Below, in pieces: positions 1 through 9,115 of a DNA stretch of 64,000 nt. Both the position numbers and the translations under genes were made by a program. Origin of the DNA: Caulobacter sp. FWC2 (GTDB lineage: Bacteria > Pseudomonadota > Alphaproteobacteria > Caulobacterales > Caulobacteraceae). Positions within the stretch are counted from its first letter, which is position 1. Each line of letters begins with the position of its first letter. The DNA lies in NCBI RefSeq assembly GCF_002742625.1, contig NZ_PEBF01000001.1, positions 1,984,001 to 2,048,000 of the forward strand, written 5' to 3'. A model generated the notes under the pieces. That model saw only the letters and a list, made by a program, of their open reading frames with translations, searched no databases and was not told the origin of the DNA.

Positions 1-1812
1 GGGCAGGAATATGTCTGGCGCGCGCTATGGCGCGAGTTCGGTCTGAGCGAGGCCGAGCTGTCCGACTATTTCTCGGGGCCGGCCTTCACCCCCTGGCACC
101 GCATGGGCAACATCGAGGGCTACCGCGCCCCGTTGCCCGCCGCCTGGATCGACAAGAAAAAGGACCTACAGGTCAAGATTCTCGGCAGCATGCGGTCGCT
201 GGGCATGACCCCGATCCTGCCGGCTTTCGGCGGCTATGTTCCCAAGGCCTTCGCCCAGAAGAACCCGAAGGCTCGCATCTATCGCATGCGGCCGTGGGAA
301 GGCTTCCACGAGACCTACTGGCTGGACCCGGCCGATCCGCTGTTCGCCAAGATCGCCGCCCGGTTCCTGGCGCTGTACACGGAGACCTACGGGGCCGGGA
401 CCTACTACCTGGCCGACTCGTTCAACGAGATGCTGCCGCCGATCAACGCCGACGGCGCGGACGCCCGCGACGCGGCCTATGGCGACGGGACCGCCAATAC
501 GGCGGCGACCAAGACCAAGGTCGAGGTGGATCCGGCGCTGAAGGCCCAACGCCTGGCTGCCTATGGCAAGGCGATCTACGACTCCATCCGCCAGGCCCGG
601 CCCGACGCGGTCTGGGTGATGCAGGGCTGGTTGTTCGGCGCCGACAGCCACTTCTGGAATCCTACGGCGATTTCGGCCTATCTGAGCCAGGTTCCCGACG
701 ACAAGCTGATGATCCTGGATATCGGCAACGACCGCTATCCGGCCGTCTGGAAGAACGCCAAGGCCTTCGGCGGCAAGCCGTGGATCTACGGCTACGTCCA
801 TAACTACGGCGGCAGCAATCCGGTCTATGGCGACCTGGATTACTACCGCCAGGACATCGCGGGGATCGCGACTAGTCCGGAGACGGGCAAGCTGTCCGGC
901 TTCGGCATGTTCCCCGAAGGGCTGCACAACAACTCGATCGTCTATGAGGCTGTCTACGATCTGGCCTGGGGCGCGGGGCAGGAGAGTGGTGCGGCTTGGC
1001 TGTCGACCTATGCCCGCTCGCGCTACGGCAAGACATCGCCCGAGCTGGATGCGGCCATGACCCTTTTGGTTCAGGGCGCCTATTCGACCCGCTACTGGTC
1101 GCCGCGCTGGTGGAACAGCAAGGCCGGGGCCTATCTGTTCTTCAAGCGCCCGACGGCGACGATTGGCGCGTTCCCGCCGCATCCGGGCGACCGCGCCAAG
1201 CTGGAGGCGGCCGTCAAGGCGCTTGCGGCGCTGGCGCCCGCCTATGCGAACGAGCCGCTGTTCGTGCTCGACCTGACTGACGCGACCCGTCACCTGGCGA
1301 CGATGAAGATCGACGACCTGCTGCAGGCCGCTGTCGCCGCCTATCGGCGTGGTGATGTCGCTGCGGGCGACCAGGCGCGCGCCGAGATCGAGGCGCTGGC
1401 GCTGTCGATCGACAAGCTTCTGGGCGTCCAGCCCGAGACCCTGGCCACGTGGATCGAGGACGCCCGCGCCTATGGCGACACGCCGGCCGACGCGTCGGCC
1501 TACGTCGCCAACGCCAAGGCGCAGGTCACGGTCTGGGGCGGGCAGGGCAACCTCAACGACTATGCCTCCAAGGCCTGGCAGGGGCTCTATCGCGGCTTCT
1601 ACCTGCCGCGCTGGTCGCTGTTCTTCGATACGCTGAAGGCGGCGGGGACGGGGGACTTCGACGAGGCCGCCGCCGTGCGCGCCAGCATCGCCTGGGAGCG
1701 CGACTGGGTCGAGGCCGAGGTGGCCTATCGCCGCGAAAAGCCCGCCGACCCGATCGGCGAGATAAAGACCCTGATCGCACGCATCGGTCAGGGCGGGGAG
1801 AAGACCGTATGA
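1..1812 (+). CDS. Alpha-N-acetylglucosaminidase (GH89, NAGLU-like), 5' end outside window
   Basis: The frame is open from base 1, so the N-terminus is missing and 603 residues are visible. It resembles human NAGLU: a GQE..W start, GPAF..W.RMGN, the SFNEM block with a conserved Glu at 427-429 and the FPEGL block with a conserved Glu at 916-918. These match the acid/base and nucleophile glutamates known for GH89. Family members release terminal alpha-linked N-acetylglucosamine from glycans; the signal peptide expected for an exported enzyme would lie upstream of the window. The stop overlaps the next start (ATGA), so the two genes are translationally coupled. The domain order (alpha/beta barrel, then a helical C-terminal region from about base 1200) fits the family. 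Family assignment is firm; the natural substrate is unknown. Confidence 0.93.
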   Translation, partial: GQEYVWRALWREFGLSEAELSDYFSGPAFTPWHRMGNIEGYRAPLPAAWIDKKKDLQVKILGSMRSLGMTPILPAFGGYVPKAFAQKNPKARIYRMRPWEGFHETYWLDPADPLFAKIAARFLALYTETYGAGTYYLADSFNEMLPPINADGADARDAAYGDGTANTAATKTKVEVDPALKAQRLAAYGKAIYDSIRQARPDAVWVMQGWLFGADSHFWNPTAISAYLSQVPDDKLMILDIGNDRYPAVWKNAKAFGGKPWIYGYVHNYGGSNPVYGDLDYYRQDIAGIATSPETGKLSGFGMFPEGLHNNSIVYEAVYDLAWGAGQESGAAWLSTYARSRYGKTSPELDAAMTLLVQGAYSTRYWSPRWWNSKAGAYLFFKRPTATIGAFPPHPGDRAKLEAAVKALAALAPAYANEPLFVLDLTDATRHLATMKIDDLLQAAVAAYRRGDVAAGDQARAEIEALALSIDKLLGVQPETLATWIEDARAYGDTPADASAYVANAKAQVTVWGGQGNLNDYASKAWQGLYRGFYLPRWSLFFDTLKAAGTGDFDEAAAVRASIAWERDWVEAEVAYRREKPADPIGEIKTLIARIGQGGEKTV

Positions 1813-2927
1813 GCAAGCCCGCCGCCCGTTTCCTGTCCCTAGACGTCTTCCGAGGGCTGACCGTCTTCTTGATGATCGTCGTCAATACGGCGGGGCCGGG
1901 CGCGAAGGCCTACACCCAGCTGGTCCACGCGCCGTGGTTCGGGTTCACAGCGGCCGATGCGGTGTTTCCGTCGTTCCTGTTCGCGGTCGGCTGTTCGATG
2001 GCCTTCGCCTTCTCGCGGCCGATCCCGCTCAACGACTTCCTGGTCAAGGTGCTGAAGCGAACGGCGCTGATCTTTCTGCTGGGCTTCCTAATGTACTGGT
2101 TCCCGTTCGTCCATAAGGTCGATGGGCACTGGGTTCCGAGCCCCTTTTCCGAGACCCGGGTGACCGGCGTCCTTCAGCGCATCGCCCTCTGCTACATGCT
2201 GGCCGCCTTCGCCGTGCGCTGGCTGTCGCCGCGTCTGATCGTCGTGCTGTCGGCCGTATTGCTGCTGGGCTACTGGGCGATCCTTCTCGTCTTTGGAGAT
2301 CCTGCGGCGCCGTTGTCCAAGCTGGGCAACGCCGGCACGCATCTGGATCTCTTCCTGATCGGCCAGAACCATCTCTACCGTAAGGACGCCGGCTTCGATC
2401 CCGAAGGCCTGCTCGGCGCGCTGCCGGCCACGGTCAACGTCTTGGCCGGCTATCTGGCCGCGCGCCTGCTGAGGGCGGCGTCCGAGGCGCGGCAAGCCGT
2501 CAGGCGCATGGTCCTGATTGGCGCGACGCTGGTCCTGGCCGGCCTGGCCTGGGGCCTGGCCTTCCCGATCGCCAAGAAGCTCTGGACCGGCAGCTTCGTC
2601 CTGCTGACGGTGGGGATCGACTTCCTGCTGCTGGCGGGGCTGACCCTGGCTCTGGAAGGGAAGGGGACAAACGCCTTCACCCGCTTCTTCGAGGTGTTCG
2701 GCCTCAACCCTCTGGTGATCTACCTGTTCTCGGAGCTGTTCGTCGTCGTGCTGGGCATGATCGAGGTCGCGCCCGGCGTGGGGATTTACAACTGGATCGG
2801 CGTCCATGTTTTTCAGGCCATGGCGCCCGGCGCGCTGGGCTCGTTGCTCTGCGCGCTGGCCTACACGCTGCTCTGCTGGCTGCTGGGTTACGTCATGTAT
2901 CGGCGTGGCGTGGTCGTGAAGCTGTAG
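1809..2927 (+). CDS. nagX: Heparan-alpha-glucosaminide N-acetyltransferase-like membrane protein (NagX/DUF5009 family)
   Basis: This 372-residue polytopic inner-membrane protein has about ten hydrophobic segments. It shares the pattern LDVFRG near the N-terminus, HAPWFGFTAAD..FP around residues 40-53, GVLQRIALCY and DPEGLLG with human HGSNAT. His40 aligns with the histidine proposed to carry the acetyl group in HGSNAT. Bacterial homologues (NagX, COG4299) sit in N-acetylglucosamine utilisation loci and may be transporters rather than acetyltransferases. The start at 1809 was chosen because it overlaps the GH89 stop by four bases. Pairing with GH89 suggests a joint role in handling alpha-glucosaminides or released GlcNAc. 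The symbol follows the bacterial usage; the biochemical activity is inferred. Confidence 0.8.
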   Translation: MSKPAARFLSLDVFRGLTVFLMIVVNTAGPGAKAYTQLVHAPWFGFTAADAVFPSFLFAVGCSMAFAFSRPIPLNDFLVKVLKRTALIFLLGFLMYWFPFVHKVDGHWVPSPFSETRVTGVLQRIALCYMLAAFAVRWLSPRLIVVLSAVLLLGYWAILLVFGDPAAPLSKLGNAGTHLDLFLIGQNHLYRKDAGFDPEGLLGALPATVNVLAGYLAARLLRAASEARQAVRRMVLIGATLVLAGLAWGLAFPIAKKLWTGSFVLLTVGIDFLLLAGLTLALEGKGTNAFTRFFEVFGLNPLVIYLFSELFVVVLGMIEVAPGVGIYNWIGVHVFQAMAPGALGSLLCALAYTLLCWLLGYVMYRRGVVVKL

Positions 2928-2935
2928 GGGCCTGC

Positions 2936-4198
2936 ATGTCTCATTTCGCGCGTCTCTGCGCCGTCTTGCTGATGCTGGCGCCGTCGGTGTCGGCTGCCGC
3001 CGGCGCGTCGGAAGATCACCTCGAGAAGGTGGTGATCCTTAGCCGCCATGGCGTCCGCGCGGCCATGTCCTCGCCAGAGCGGCTCGAGGAGGCTTCGGCC
3101 CGTCCGTGGCCGCGCTTCGAGGTTCCGGCCGGTCACCTGACCGCGCGCGGCGGCCAGCTGATCGAGCAGATGGGCGCCTACTATCGCCAGCTCTACGTGG
3201 CGCAGGGCCTGCTGAAGTCCGGTGACTGCGGACAGACCTATTTCTGGGCCAACCAGACCCAACGGACCATCGCCACGGCGCGGGCCTATGCGCGGACGAT
3301 CGCGCCAGGCTGCGCGGTCGACGTCCATGCTGTCGGCGAGGGCACGGACGACCCGATGTTCGAACCGGTGAAGGCAGGCGTCGTCAAGGCGGACGCCGCC
3401 TTGGCGCGCGCTGCGGTGGCCGGAAGAGCCGGCGGCGACCTCACGGCGTGGAGCGGGAGCCACCGCCAGGAGGTCGAGACGCTCGACGCCTTTCTCATGC
3501 AGTGCGCCAAGGGGCCTTGCCCCCCCGTGGCTGGCAAGCGTCGGGCTACGGCCTCTCGACCCGGTTTCGCCGAAAATGGGGAGATGGCCGAGCTGACGGG
3601 TCCTGAAGCCTTCGCTTCGGGCGTCACCGAGAGCCTGCTGATGGCCTGGGCCGACGGGCGGGACTTCACCGCCCTGGGCTGGAAGGGCGTCGACGAAGAC
3701 ATGCTGACGCGCGTCTTCTTCCTTCATCAGGCCGAGTTCGATCTGCGCCTGCGCACACCCTACGTGGCCAAGATCCTGGCAGGGCATCTGGCTGGCCGAC
3801 TGCTGGCCACGCTGGAGGACGGCGATGGCGCCTCCGCCACAGCGATCGGACCTCAGGACGCCAAGCTGGTGGTGATCGCTGGACACGACGGCACCCTGGC
3901 GAGCTTGGGGGGCTTGCTGCGCGCCGAGTGGACGCTGCCCGGCTATCAACCCAACCAGATCCAGCCGGGCGGAGCGCTCGTCTTCGAACGCTGGCGTCGG
4001 GCCGACGGCGTGCGGGTGATCCGGGCGCGCTTCACGGGGCAAAGCCTGGAGCAACTGCGCGCCGCGACTCCTCTGTCGCTGACGACGCCACCGCTGGCCG
4101 CGCCGGTCTTCATCCCCGGCTGCAGCACCGCGACACCGGCGTTCGACTGTCCGTTGAAGGACTTTCAGGCCGTCGTGGGGCGCGCGATCGGTCCCTGA
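2936..4198 (+). CDS. Histidine acid phosphatase (phytase / glucose-1-phosphatase family), exported
   Basis: The 420-residue protein has an N-terminal signal peptide (about residues 1-22, ending in alanines). The catalytic RHGVR motif is at residues 37-41; its His is the phospho-acceptor in this family. The C-terminal HD proton-donor motif is present as GHDGTLA. Length and motif order fit the branch-2 histidine phosphatases AppA and Agp, which act in the periplasm on phytate or sugar phosphates. It starts eight bases after the NagX-like gene and is followed by a GH115 gene, so it is probably part of the same operon. It may supply phosphate or remove it from glycan fragments. Substrate cannot be told from sequence. 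Confidence 0.88.
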   Translation: MSHFARLCAVLLMLAPSVSAAAGASEDHLEKVVILSRHGVRAAMSSPERLEEASARPWPRFEVPAGHLTARGGQLIEQMGAYYRQLYVAQGLLKSGDCGQTYFWANQTQRTIATARAYARTIAPGCAVDVHAVGEGTDDPMFEPVKAGVVKADAALARAAVAGRAGGDLTAWSGSHRQEVETLDAFLMQCAKGPCPPVAGKRRATASRPGFAENGEMAELTGPEAFASGVTESLLMAWADGRDFTALGWKGVDEDMLTRVFFLHQAEFDLRLRTPYVAKILAGHLAGRLLATLEDGDGASATAIGPQDAKLVVIAGHDGTLASLGGLLRAEWTLPGYQPNQIQPGGALVFERWRRADGVRVIRARFTGQSLEQLRAATPLSLTTPPLAAPVFIPGCSTATPAFDCPLKDFQAVVGRAIGP

Positions 4199-4254
4199 GG
4201 CCGGGTGCGGATAGACCACCAATGACAAGATCCAGGGACGGAAGCAGGAAGACG

Positions 4255-6786
4255 ATGATGGGCAAGCAGGCGTCGTGGCCGCGACTGGCGGGATGTCTTC
4301 TCGCGGCGGCGCTTTGGCCGCTCGGCGCCCTCGCGGCCAAGGCGCCCGATCCCGTCAAGGCCGAGGCCATCTTCAGCGATGGGCCGACACGCGGCGGCTT
4401 CGCACTGGTCGCGCCGGGCAAGGCGCCGACGATCGTCGTCGACTCCGCCGACGCCCGCGTCGTGCGGCACGCGGCCGAGGACCTGGCTGAAGACATCAAG
4501 ACCGTCACCGGACAAGTCGCGCCTGTTAAAGGCGAGGCGACAGGCGGCACGGCCATTCTGGTCGGTACGCTGGGTCATAGCGCCATGATCGACCGGCTGG
4601 TCGCTTCGGGCCGTATCGACGTCTCGCGCCTGAAGGGAGCCTGGGAGAGCTTCGTCATCACGACGCTGGATCGTCCGCTGCCCGGCGTCGACAAGGCCGT
4701 GGTCGTGATCGGCAGTGATCGCCGTGGCGCGGCTTTCGGCGTCTATGAACTGGCTCAGCAGATGGGCGTCTCGCCGTGGGCCTGGTGGGCTGACGTCACC
4801 CCAAAGCATCGCGATACTTTGTTCGTCCGCGCGGGCGCCAAGCGTTTCGGCCCGCCGTCGGTGCGCTATCGCGGGATCTTCGTCAACGACGAGGACTGGG
4901 GCCTCTATCCCTGGGCCGCCAAGACCTTCGACCCGCAGCGCGGCGATATCGGTCCGAAGACCTATCGCCGGATCTTCACCTTGCTGCTGCGCCTGAAGGC
5001 CAACACCTTGTGGCCGGCCATGCACCACACCACAGCGCCGTTCAATGATGACCCGGCCAACGCCAAGCTAGCTGACGAATACGGTATCGTCATGGGCTCG
5101 TCCCACGCCGAGGCCATGCTGCGCAACAATGTCGGCGAGTGGAAGGACGATCCGGCCAAGTTCAACTACGCGACCAATCCCGAGGGCGTGAAAGCCTATT
5201 GGGACGAGCGCGCCAAGGCCAATGCGCCCTATGAAAGCCTGTGGACCGTCGGCATGCGCGGCATCCACGACACCGGCATGGTCGGACCCAAGACGATGCA
5301 GGAAAAGGTGGCGCTGCTCGACAAGATCATCAGCGACCAGCGTCAGATCCTGAGCCGGGAGGTCTCGACCGACACCGCCAAGGTCCCGCAGATCTTCGTG
5401 CCGTATAAAGAGGTGCTGGAGATCTACCGCGCCGGCGTGAAGGTCCCCGACGATGTCACCATCGTCTGGCCCGATGACAATTTCGGCTACATCCGACAGT
5501 TCGCCAGCGCCGAGGAGGCCGGGCGCAAGGGCGGGGCGGGCGTCTATTATCACCTGTCCTACCTCGGCTATCCGCTGGCCTATCTCTGGCTGGCCACGAC
5601 GCCGCCGGCCCTGGTGCAGGAGGAGATGATCCACGCCTGGGATAAGGGCGCGCGCAATGTCTGGATCGCCAATGTCGGCGACATCAAGCCCGCCGAGATT
5701 GGAACCAGCCACTTCCTCGAGATGGCCTGGGATATCGATCGTTTGCGCGGTCGCACCCAGCGCCAGTTCCTGGAAGACTGGACGGCGCGCAACCTGGGGC
5801 CGGACCTCTCGGCCAAGACCGCAGAACTGCTCGACACCTATTACCGGCTGAATTTCGAGCGCCGTCCCGAACATCTGGAATGGCAGCCCCAGGCCGAGAG
5901 CCGTCACCTCAGCAGCTATACGCCCGCCCAAGTGAACGACCGCCTGCGGGCGTTCCGTCGGCTGGCCACCGAGACGCAGGCGACGGGACAACGGGTTCCG
6001 CCCGAACTTTCCGACGCCTGGTTCGAGCTCGTCGAGTTCCCGATCCGGATCTCAGCGGCCGCCAACATGCGGTTCTTCGCGGCGGAACGCTACAATGAGC
6101 TGATCGACAGCGATCAGGCCATGGCGCGCTCGGCCGGCGGGGCGGCGGTGCTGGCCCAGGCCGAGATCAACGCCTTGACCACGCGCTTCAACGAGCGGAT
6201 CGCGGGCGGCAAGTGGCGCTGGCTGATGCCCGAGGAGCCGGCCGATAGCCAGTGGCGGATCTACCGCGCGCGCTCCATTCCGTTGCCTGGCGCAGGCTTG
6301 ACCGCCGACCCGGCGAAGTTTCTGGCGGTGGTCGACGCCCCCACGCGAACCGAAGAACCGATCATCGAAGCCGAGGCCTTCACCGCCAACACCGGCTGGC
6401 GCCTGGTCGAAGGCCTGGGGCGGGGGCGCGGGGTGATGGTCGCGGACAGCAAGGGCGCCACCTTGACCTTCCAGGTCGACGTCGCCTCCAGCGGTCGTCG
6501 CCTGCAACTGGGCGTCCTGCCGATCTTCCCCGATGGCCAGGCCAAGGAGATCGAGGCGGAGGTCAGCATCGACGGCGCTCCGCCCGAGCGCGTGCGTTGG
6601 CCGCGCGCCGTCGGCTCGCCGGCATGGGCCCAGGGCGTGCTCGATAACCTGCTGAAGGCGACCGTCGGGCCGGAACTGAGCCCCGGGCGGCACACGATCC
6701 GCGTCACTTCGGCGGTCGGCCGCGTCGGCTTGGATCAGTTGCGTCTCGTTGAGCCCGAGACGGTTCTGACCCACGAAAACCACTGA
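4255..6786 (+). CDS. GH115 family xylan alpha-1,2-glucuronidase
   Basis: This 843-residue protein starts with a signal peptide (hydrophobic core GCLLAAALWPLGALAA). ATG 4255 was chosen because AGGAAG sits just upstream and it gives a normal signal peptide; in-frame ATG 4222 and 4258 are alternatives. Family features include an early PWAWWADV block, VRYRGIFVNDEDWGL, LKANTLWPAMH, GSSHAEAMLRN and NVGDIKPAEIGTSHF, as in GH115 enzymes that remove (4-O-methyl)glucuronic acid from xylan. A C-terminal beta-sandwich (about 690-843) is also typical. It lies 56 bases downstream of the phosphatase on the same strand. Periplasmic or surface location is expected. The family call is strong; glucuronoxylan as substrate is inferred from the family. 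Confidence 0.9.
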   Translation: MMGKQASWPRLAGCLLAAALWPLGALAAKAPDPVKAEAIFSDGPTRGGFALVAPGKAPTIVVDSADARVVRHAAEDLAEDIKTVTGQVAPVKGEATGGTAILVGTLGHSAMIDRLVASGRIDVSRLKGAWESFVITTLDRPLPGVDKAVVVIGSDRRGAAFGVYELAQQMGVSPWAWWADVTPKHRDTLFVRAGAKRFGPPSVRYRGIFVNDEDWGLYPWAAKTFDPQRGDIGPKTYRRIFTLLLRLKANTLWPAMHHTTAPFNDDPANAKLADEYGIVMGSSHAEAMLRNNVGEWKDDPAKFNYATNPEGVKAYWDERAKANAPYESLWTVGMRGIHDTGMVGPKTMQEKVALLDKIISDQRQILSREVSTDTAKVPQIFVPYKEVLEIYRAGVKVPDDVTIVWPDDNFGYIRQFASAEEAGRKGGAGVYYHLSYLGYPLAYLWLATTPPALVQEEMIHAWDKGARNVWIANVGDIKPAEIGTSHFLEMAWDIDRLRGRTQRQFLEDWTARNLGPDLSAKTAELLDTYYRLNFERRPEHLEWQPQAESRHLSSYTPAQVNDRLRAFRRLATETQATGQRVPPELSDAWFELVEFPIRISAAANMRFFAAERYNELIDSDQAMARSAGGAAVLAQAEINALTTRFNERIAGGKWRWLMPEEPADSQWRIYRARSIPLPGAGLTADPAKFLAVVDAPTRTEEPIIEAEAFTANTGWRLVEGLGRGRGVMVADSKGATLTFQVDVASSGRRLQLGVLPIFPDGQAKEIEAEVSIDGAPPERVRWPRAVGSPAWAQGVLDNLLKATVGPELSPGRHTIRVTSAVGRVGLDQLRLVEPETVLTHENH

Positions 6787-7035
6787 TTCAGTCGCGCACT
6801 GGCGTATGCGCCGCGCGTTCACATTGGGGGGGCGGCGGTGCGGCGCCTGAAGGCCTGCGTCCTACCGCCGCGGCTAGATATCGAGACAGTATCGTAAGGT
6901 ATTGTTAACGATAATGCTGACGTCATTGATGCCAATATATGAGAATCCTCAAGTCAAGTATGAGTAGAGCAAATATCTTGTAAACAACCTGTATCGGCCC
7001 CGGTGTTGCTGACGCCGGAGGTGGGGCGGCACGCA
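6787..7035. promoter_or_regulatory. AT-rich leader region before the chemoreceptor gene
   Basis: No credible gene lies here. The stretch from about 6880 to 7000 is clearly richer in A+T than the flanks and contains one GTTAAC, so it probably holds the promoter of the following chemoreceptor. No full CtrA box, sigma-54 element or strong terminator was recognised by eye. Confidence 0.4.
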
Positions 7036-9002
7036 ATGCGAATTGTTGAGAATGTAAAGATTGGCGCCAAGATCGCCGCTATGATGTTGGGGCTGGGCCT
7101 GATCGCCTGAGCATCGCCGGCTTTGGCGGCCAACAGTTGATGACCACTGATGCGGACTATTCGGTGATGACCGACGTCCGGGGGCCAGCGCTGGTCAAGA
7201 TGGCGCGCGCTAATCGGGCGATGAACCAGATGGGCTATGCGGCCAGCATGTCCGTCTTCTACGTCGGCGCATCGCCGGAAGGCGCGTCGGCGCGGGCCAA
7301 GTACGAAACGGCGTACGGCAAGCTACAGACATACCTCAAGGAAGCCGGCGAAGGCCTCCCCGAGGCGACCGACCAGATCAAGGTGCTCACACAGGACGCC
7401 ACGGAGGCCAAGGCGGCGCTCGACAAGGTCATCGCGCTGGGCTTGGAAGACCGTGACGCCGAGGCGGCCCAGGCGATGATCCCGGCGGCGAAGCTGGTCG
7501 ATGCGTTTGGCGCCGCGAACACACAGCTGGTCGACGCCACTATCAAGGCGAGCGCCGCGCAATCGCAGGCGATGAGCGACGCTGTCAGCAAGACGCGCTG
7601 GACGCTGCTTGGAATCGCGGTGCTGGGCACCGCGATCGGCGTCGGCGCCGCCCTCTGGATGACGGGTGCGAGCATCACCCAGCCGATCCGCCGCCTCGGC
7701 GACAGCATGCGTCGCCTGGCGTCCGGGGATCTCGACACAGTGGTCGAGGGCCAGGGGCGAGGCGACGAAGTCGGCCTGATGGCCAAGGCCGTTCAAGTCT
7801 TCAAGGACAACGGCCTGGCCGCCCGCGCTCTGTCCGGCGACGCCGAGCGGCTGCGCGCTGACTCCGAAGCCGCCCGCGAACGCACCGAGGCCGAGCGCCG
7901 CCAGAACGAGGCCGAGCAGGCCATGGTCGTTCAAGCCCTGGCCGCCAGTCTGACGAAGCTCGCCCAGGGCGACCTGACGGCCCGGATCGACGCGACGTTC
8001 AACGGCCAGTACGCCCAGATCAAGTCGGACTTCAATCGGGCGATCGACAGCCTGCGCGAGGCCATGGGCGCCATTTCCGGTTCGACCGACGCCATTCGCG
8101 CCGGGTCCGACGAGATTGCGTCGGCGTCCGATGACCTGTCGCGTCGGACCGAGCAGCAGGCGGCCAGCCTGGAGGAGACCGCCGCCGCCCTGGACGAGAT
8201 CACGGCGACGATCAAGCGCAGCGCCGAAGGCGCCCGCGAGGCGTCCGGCGCGGCGTCCGGCGCCAAGATCGCCGCGGAAAAGTCCGGCGAAGTCATGGAA
8301 GAGGCGGTGGCCGCCATGACCGAGATCGAGCAGAGCTCGGGTCAGATCACGCAGATCATCGGCGTGATCGACGAAATCGCCTTCCAGACCAATCTCCTGG
8401 CCCTGAACGCCGGCGTTGAAGCGGCGCGGGCGGGGGAGGCGGGACGCGGCTTCGCCGTCGTCGCGCAGGAAGTGCGGGCCTTGGCCCAGCGCTCGGCCGA
8501 CGCGGCCAAGGAGATCAAGACCCTCATCGCCAACTCCTCCTCACAAGTCGAGCGTGGCGTCAGGCTGGTGGGGGCCACCGGCCAGGCGCTTTCCGACATC
8601 GTCGAGAAGGTGGCTCAGATCGACACCTTGATCTCCGAGATCGCCCAATCGTCCCAGGAGCAGTCCACCGGGCTGAACCAGGTCAATGTCGCGGTCAATC
8701 AGATGGATCAGGTGACCCAGCAGAACGCGGCCATGGTCGAGCAGGCCACCGCCGCCGCCGCCGGCCTCAGGAACGAAGCTGGCCAATTGACCGGCCTGGT
8801 CGCCCGCTTTGAAACGGGCCGAGGCGCGGAGCGAGCCGTCACGGCGCGGCCCAAGCCGGTCGCGGCCCAACCGGCCGGCGCGGAACGACAAGCGCCGTCT
8901 CGCAACCCCGTGGCCATGCTGCAATCAAAGATCGCCGGCCTTGGCCGCCCCGGCGGCGCTGCTGCTGCTGCCGCGCCGTCGCAGGGTTGGGAGGAGTTCT
9001 GA
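7036..9002 (+). pseudogene. Methyl-accepting chemotaxis protein with a frameshift near residue 24
   Basis: ATG 7036 opens a typical chemoreceptor N-terminus (amphipathic start, then the first membrane segment) but meets TGA at 7108. The next frame continues it as LSIAGFGG without a start, which is what a receptor would read if one C were restored in GCCTGAGC. After this come a periplasmic four-helix region, a second membrane segment (about 7600-7665), HAMP units (about 7670-8080), and a complete signalling domain with the hairpin-tip block [21 protein letters not shown]. The C-terminus is QGWEEF (8982-8999), a tether for CheR/CheB. Everything after the shift is intact, so this may be a very recent mutation, a sequencing error, or an internally started receptor lacking its first membrane segment (TTG 7137 or ATG 7140). 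Confidence 0.8.
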
Positions 9003-9064
9003 CCGCGTCAGCCCGGACCTGTCCGACGTCGAGAACAAGGCCCAGGCAAGATCACCGGCGCTGA

Positions 9065-9097
9065 TCCCAAACCGACGCACGATTTGTCGGTTTGGGA
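9065..9097. terminator. Perfect 12-bp stem hairpin between convergent genes
   Basis: TCCCAAACCGAC (9065-9076) and its exact reverse complement (9086-9097) flank a nine-base loop. It sits between the ends of the chemoreceptor (+) and the aminotransferase (-). There is no T-tract on either strand, so it is at best a non-canonical bidirectional terminator or mRNA 3'-end stabiliser. Confidence 0.5.
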
Positions 9098-9115
9098 CGC
9101 TCGATGGGACGCGGG

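Noticed and set aside
166..1293. Long open frame antisense to the GH89 gene
   Set aside because: It mirrors the codon structure of a confident gene, is Arg/Gly/Val-rich without recognisable motifs, and is expected in high-GC DNA.
6787..7035. Riboswitch or small RNA in the AT-rich leader
   Set aside because: No conserved aptamer pattern or terminator hairpin could be recognised.
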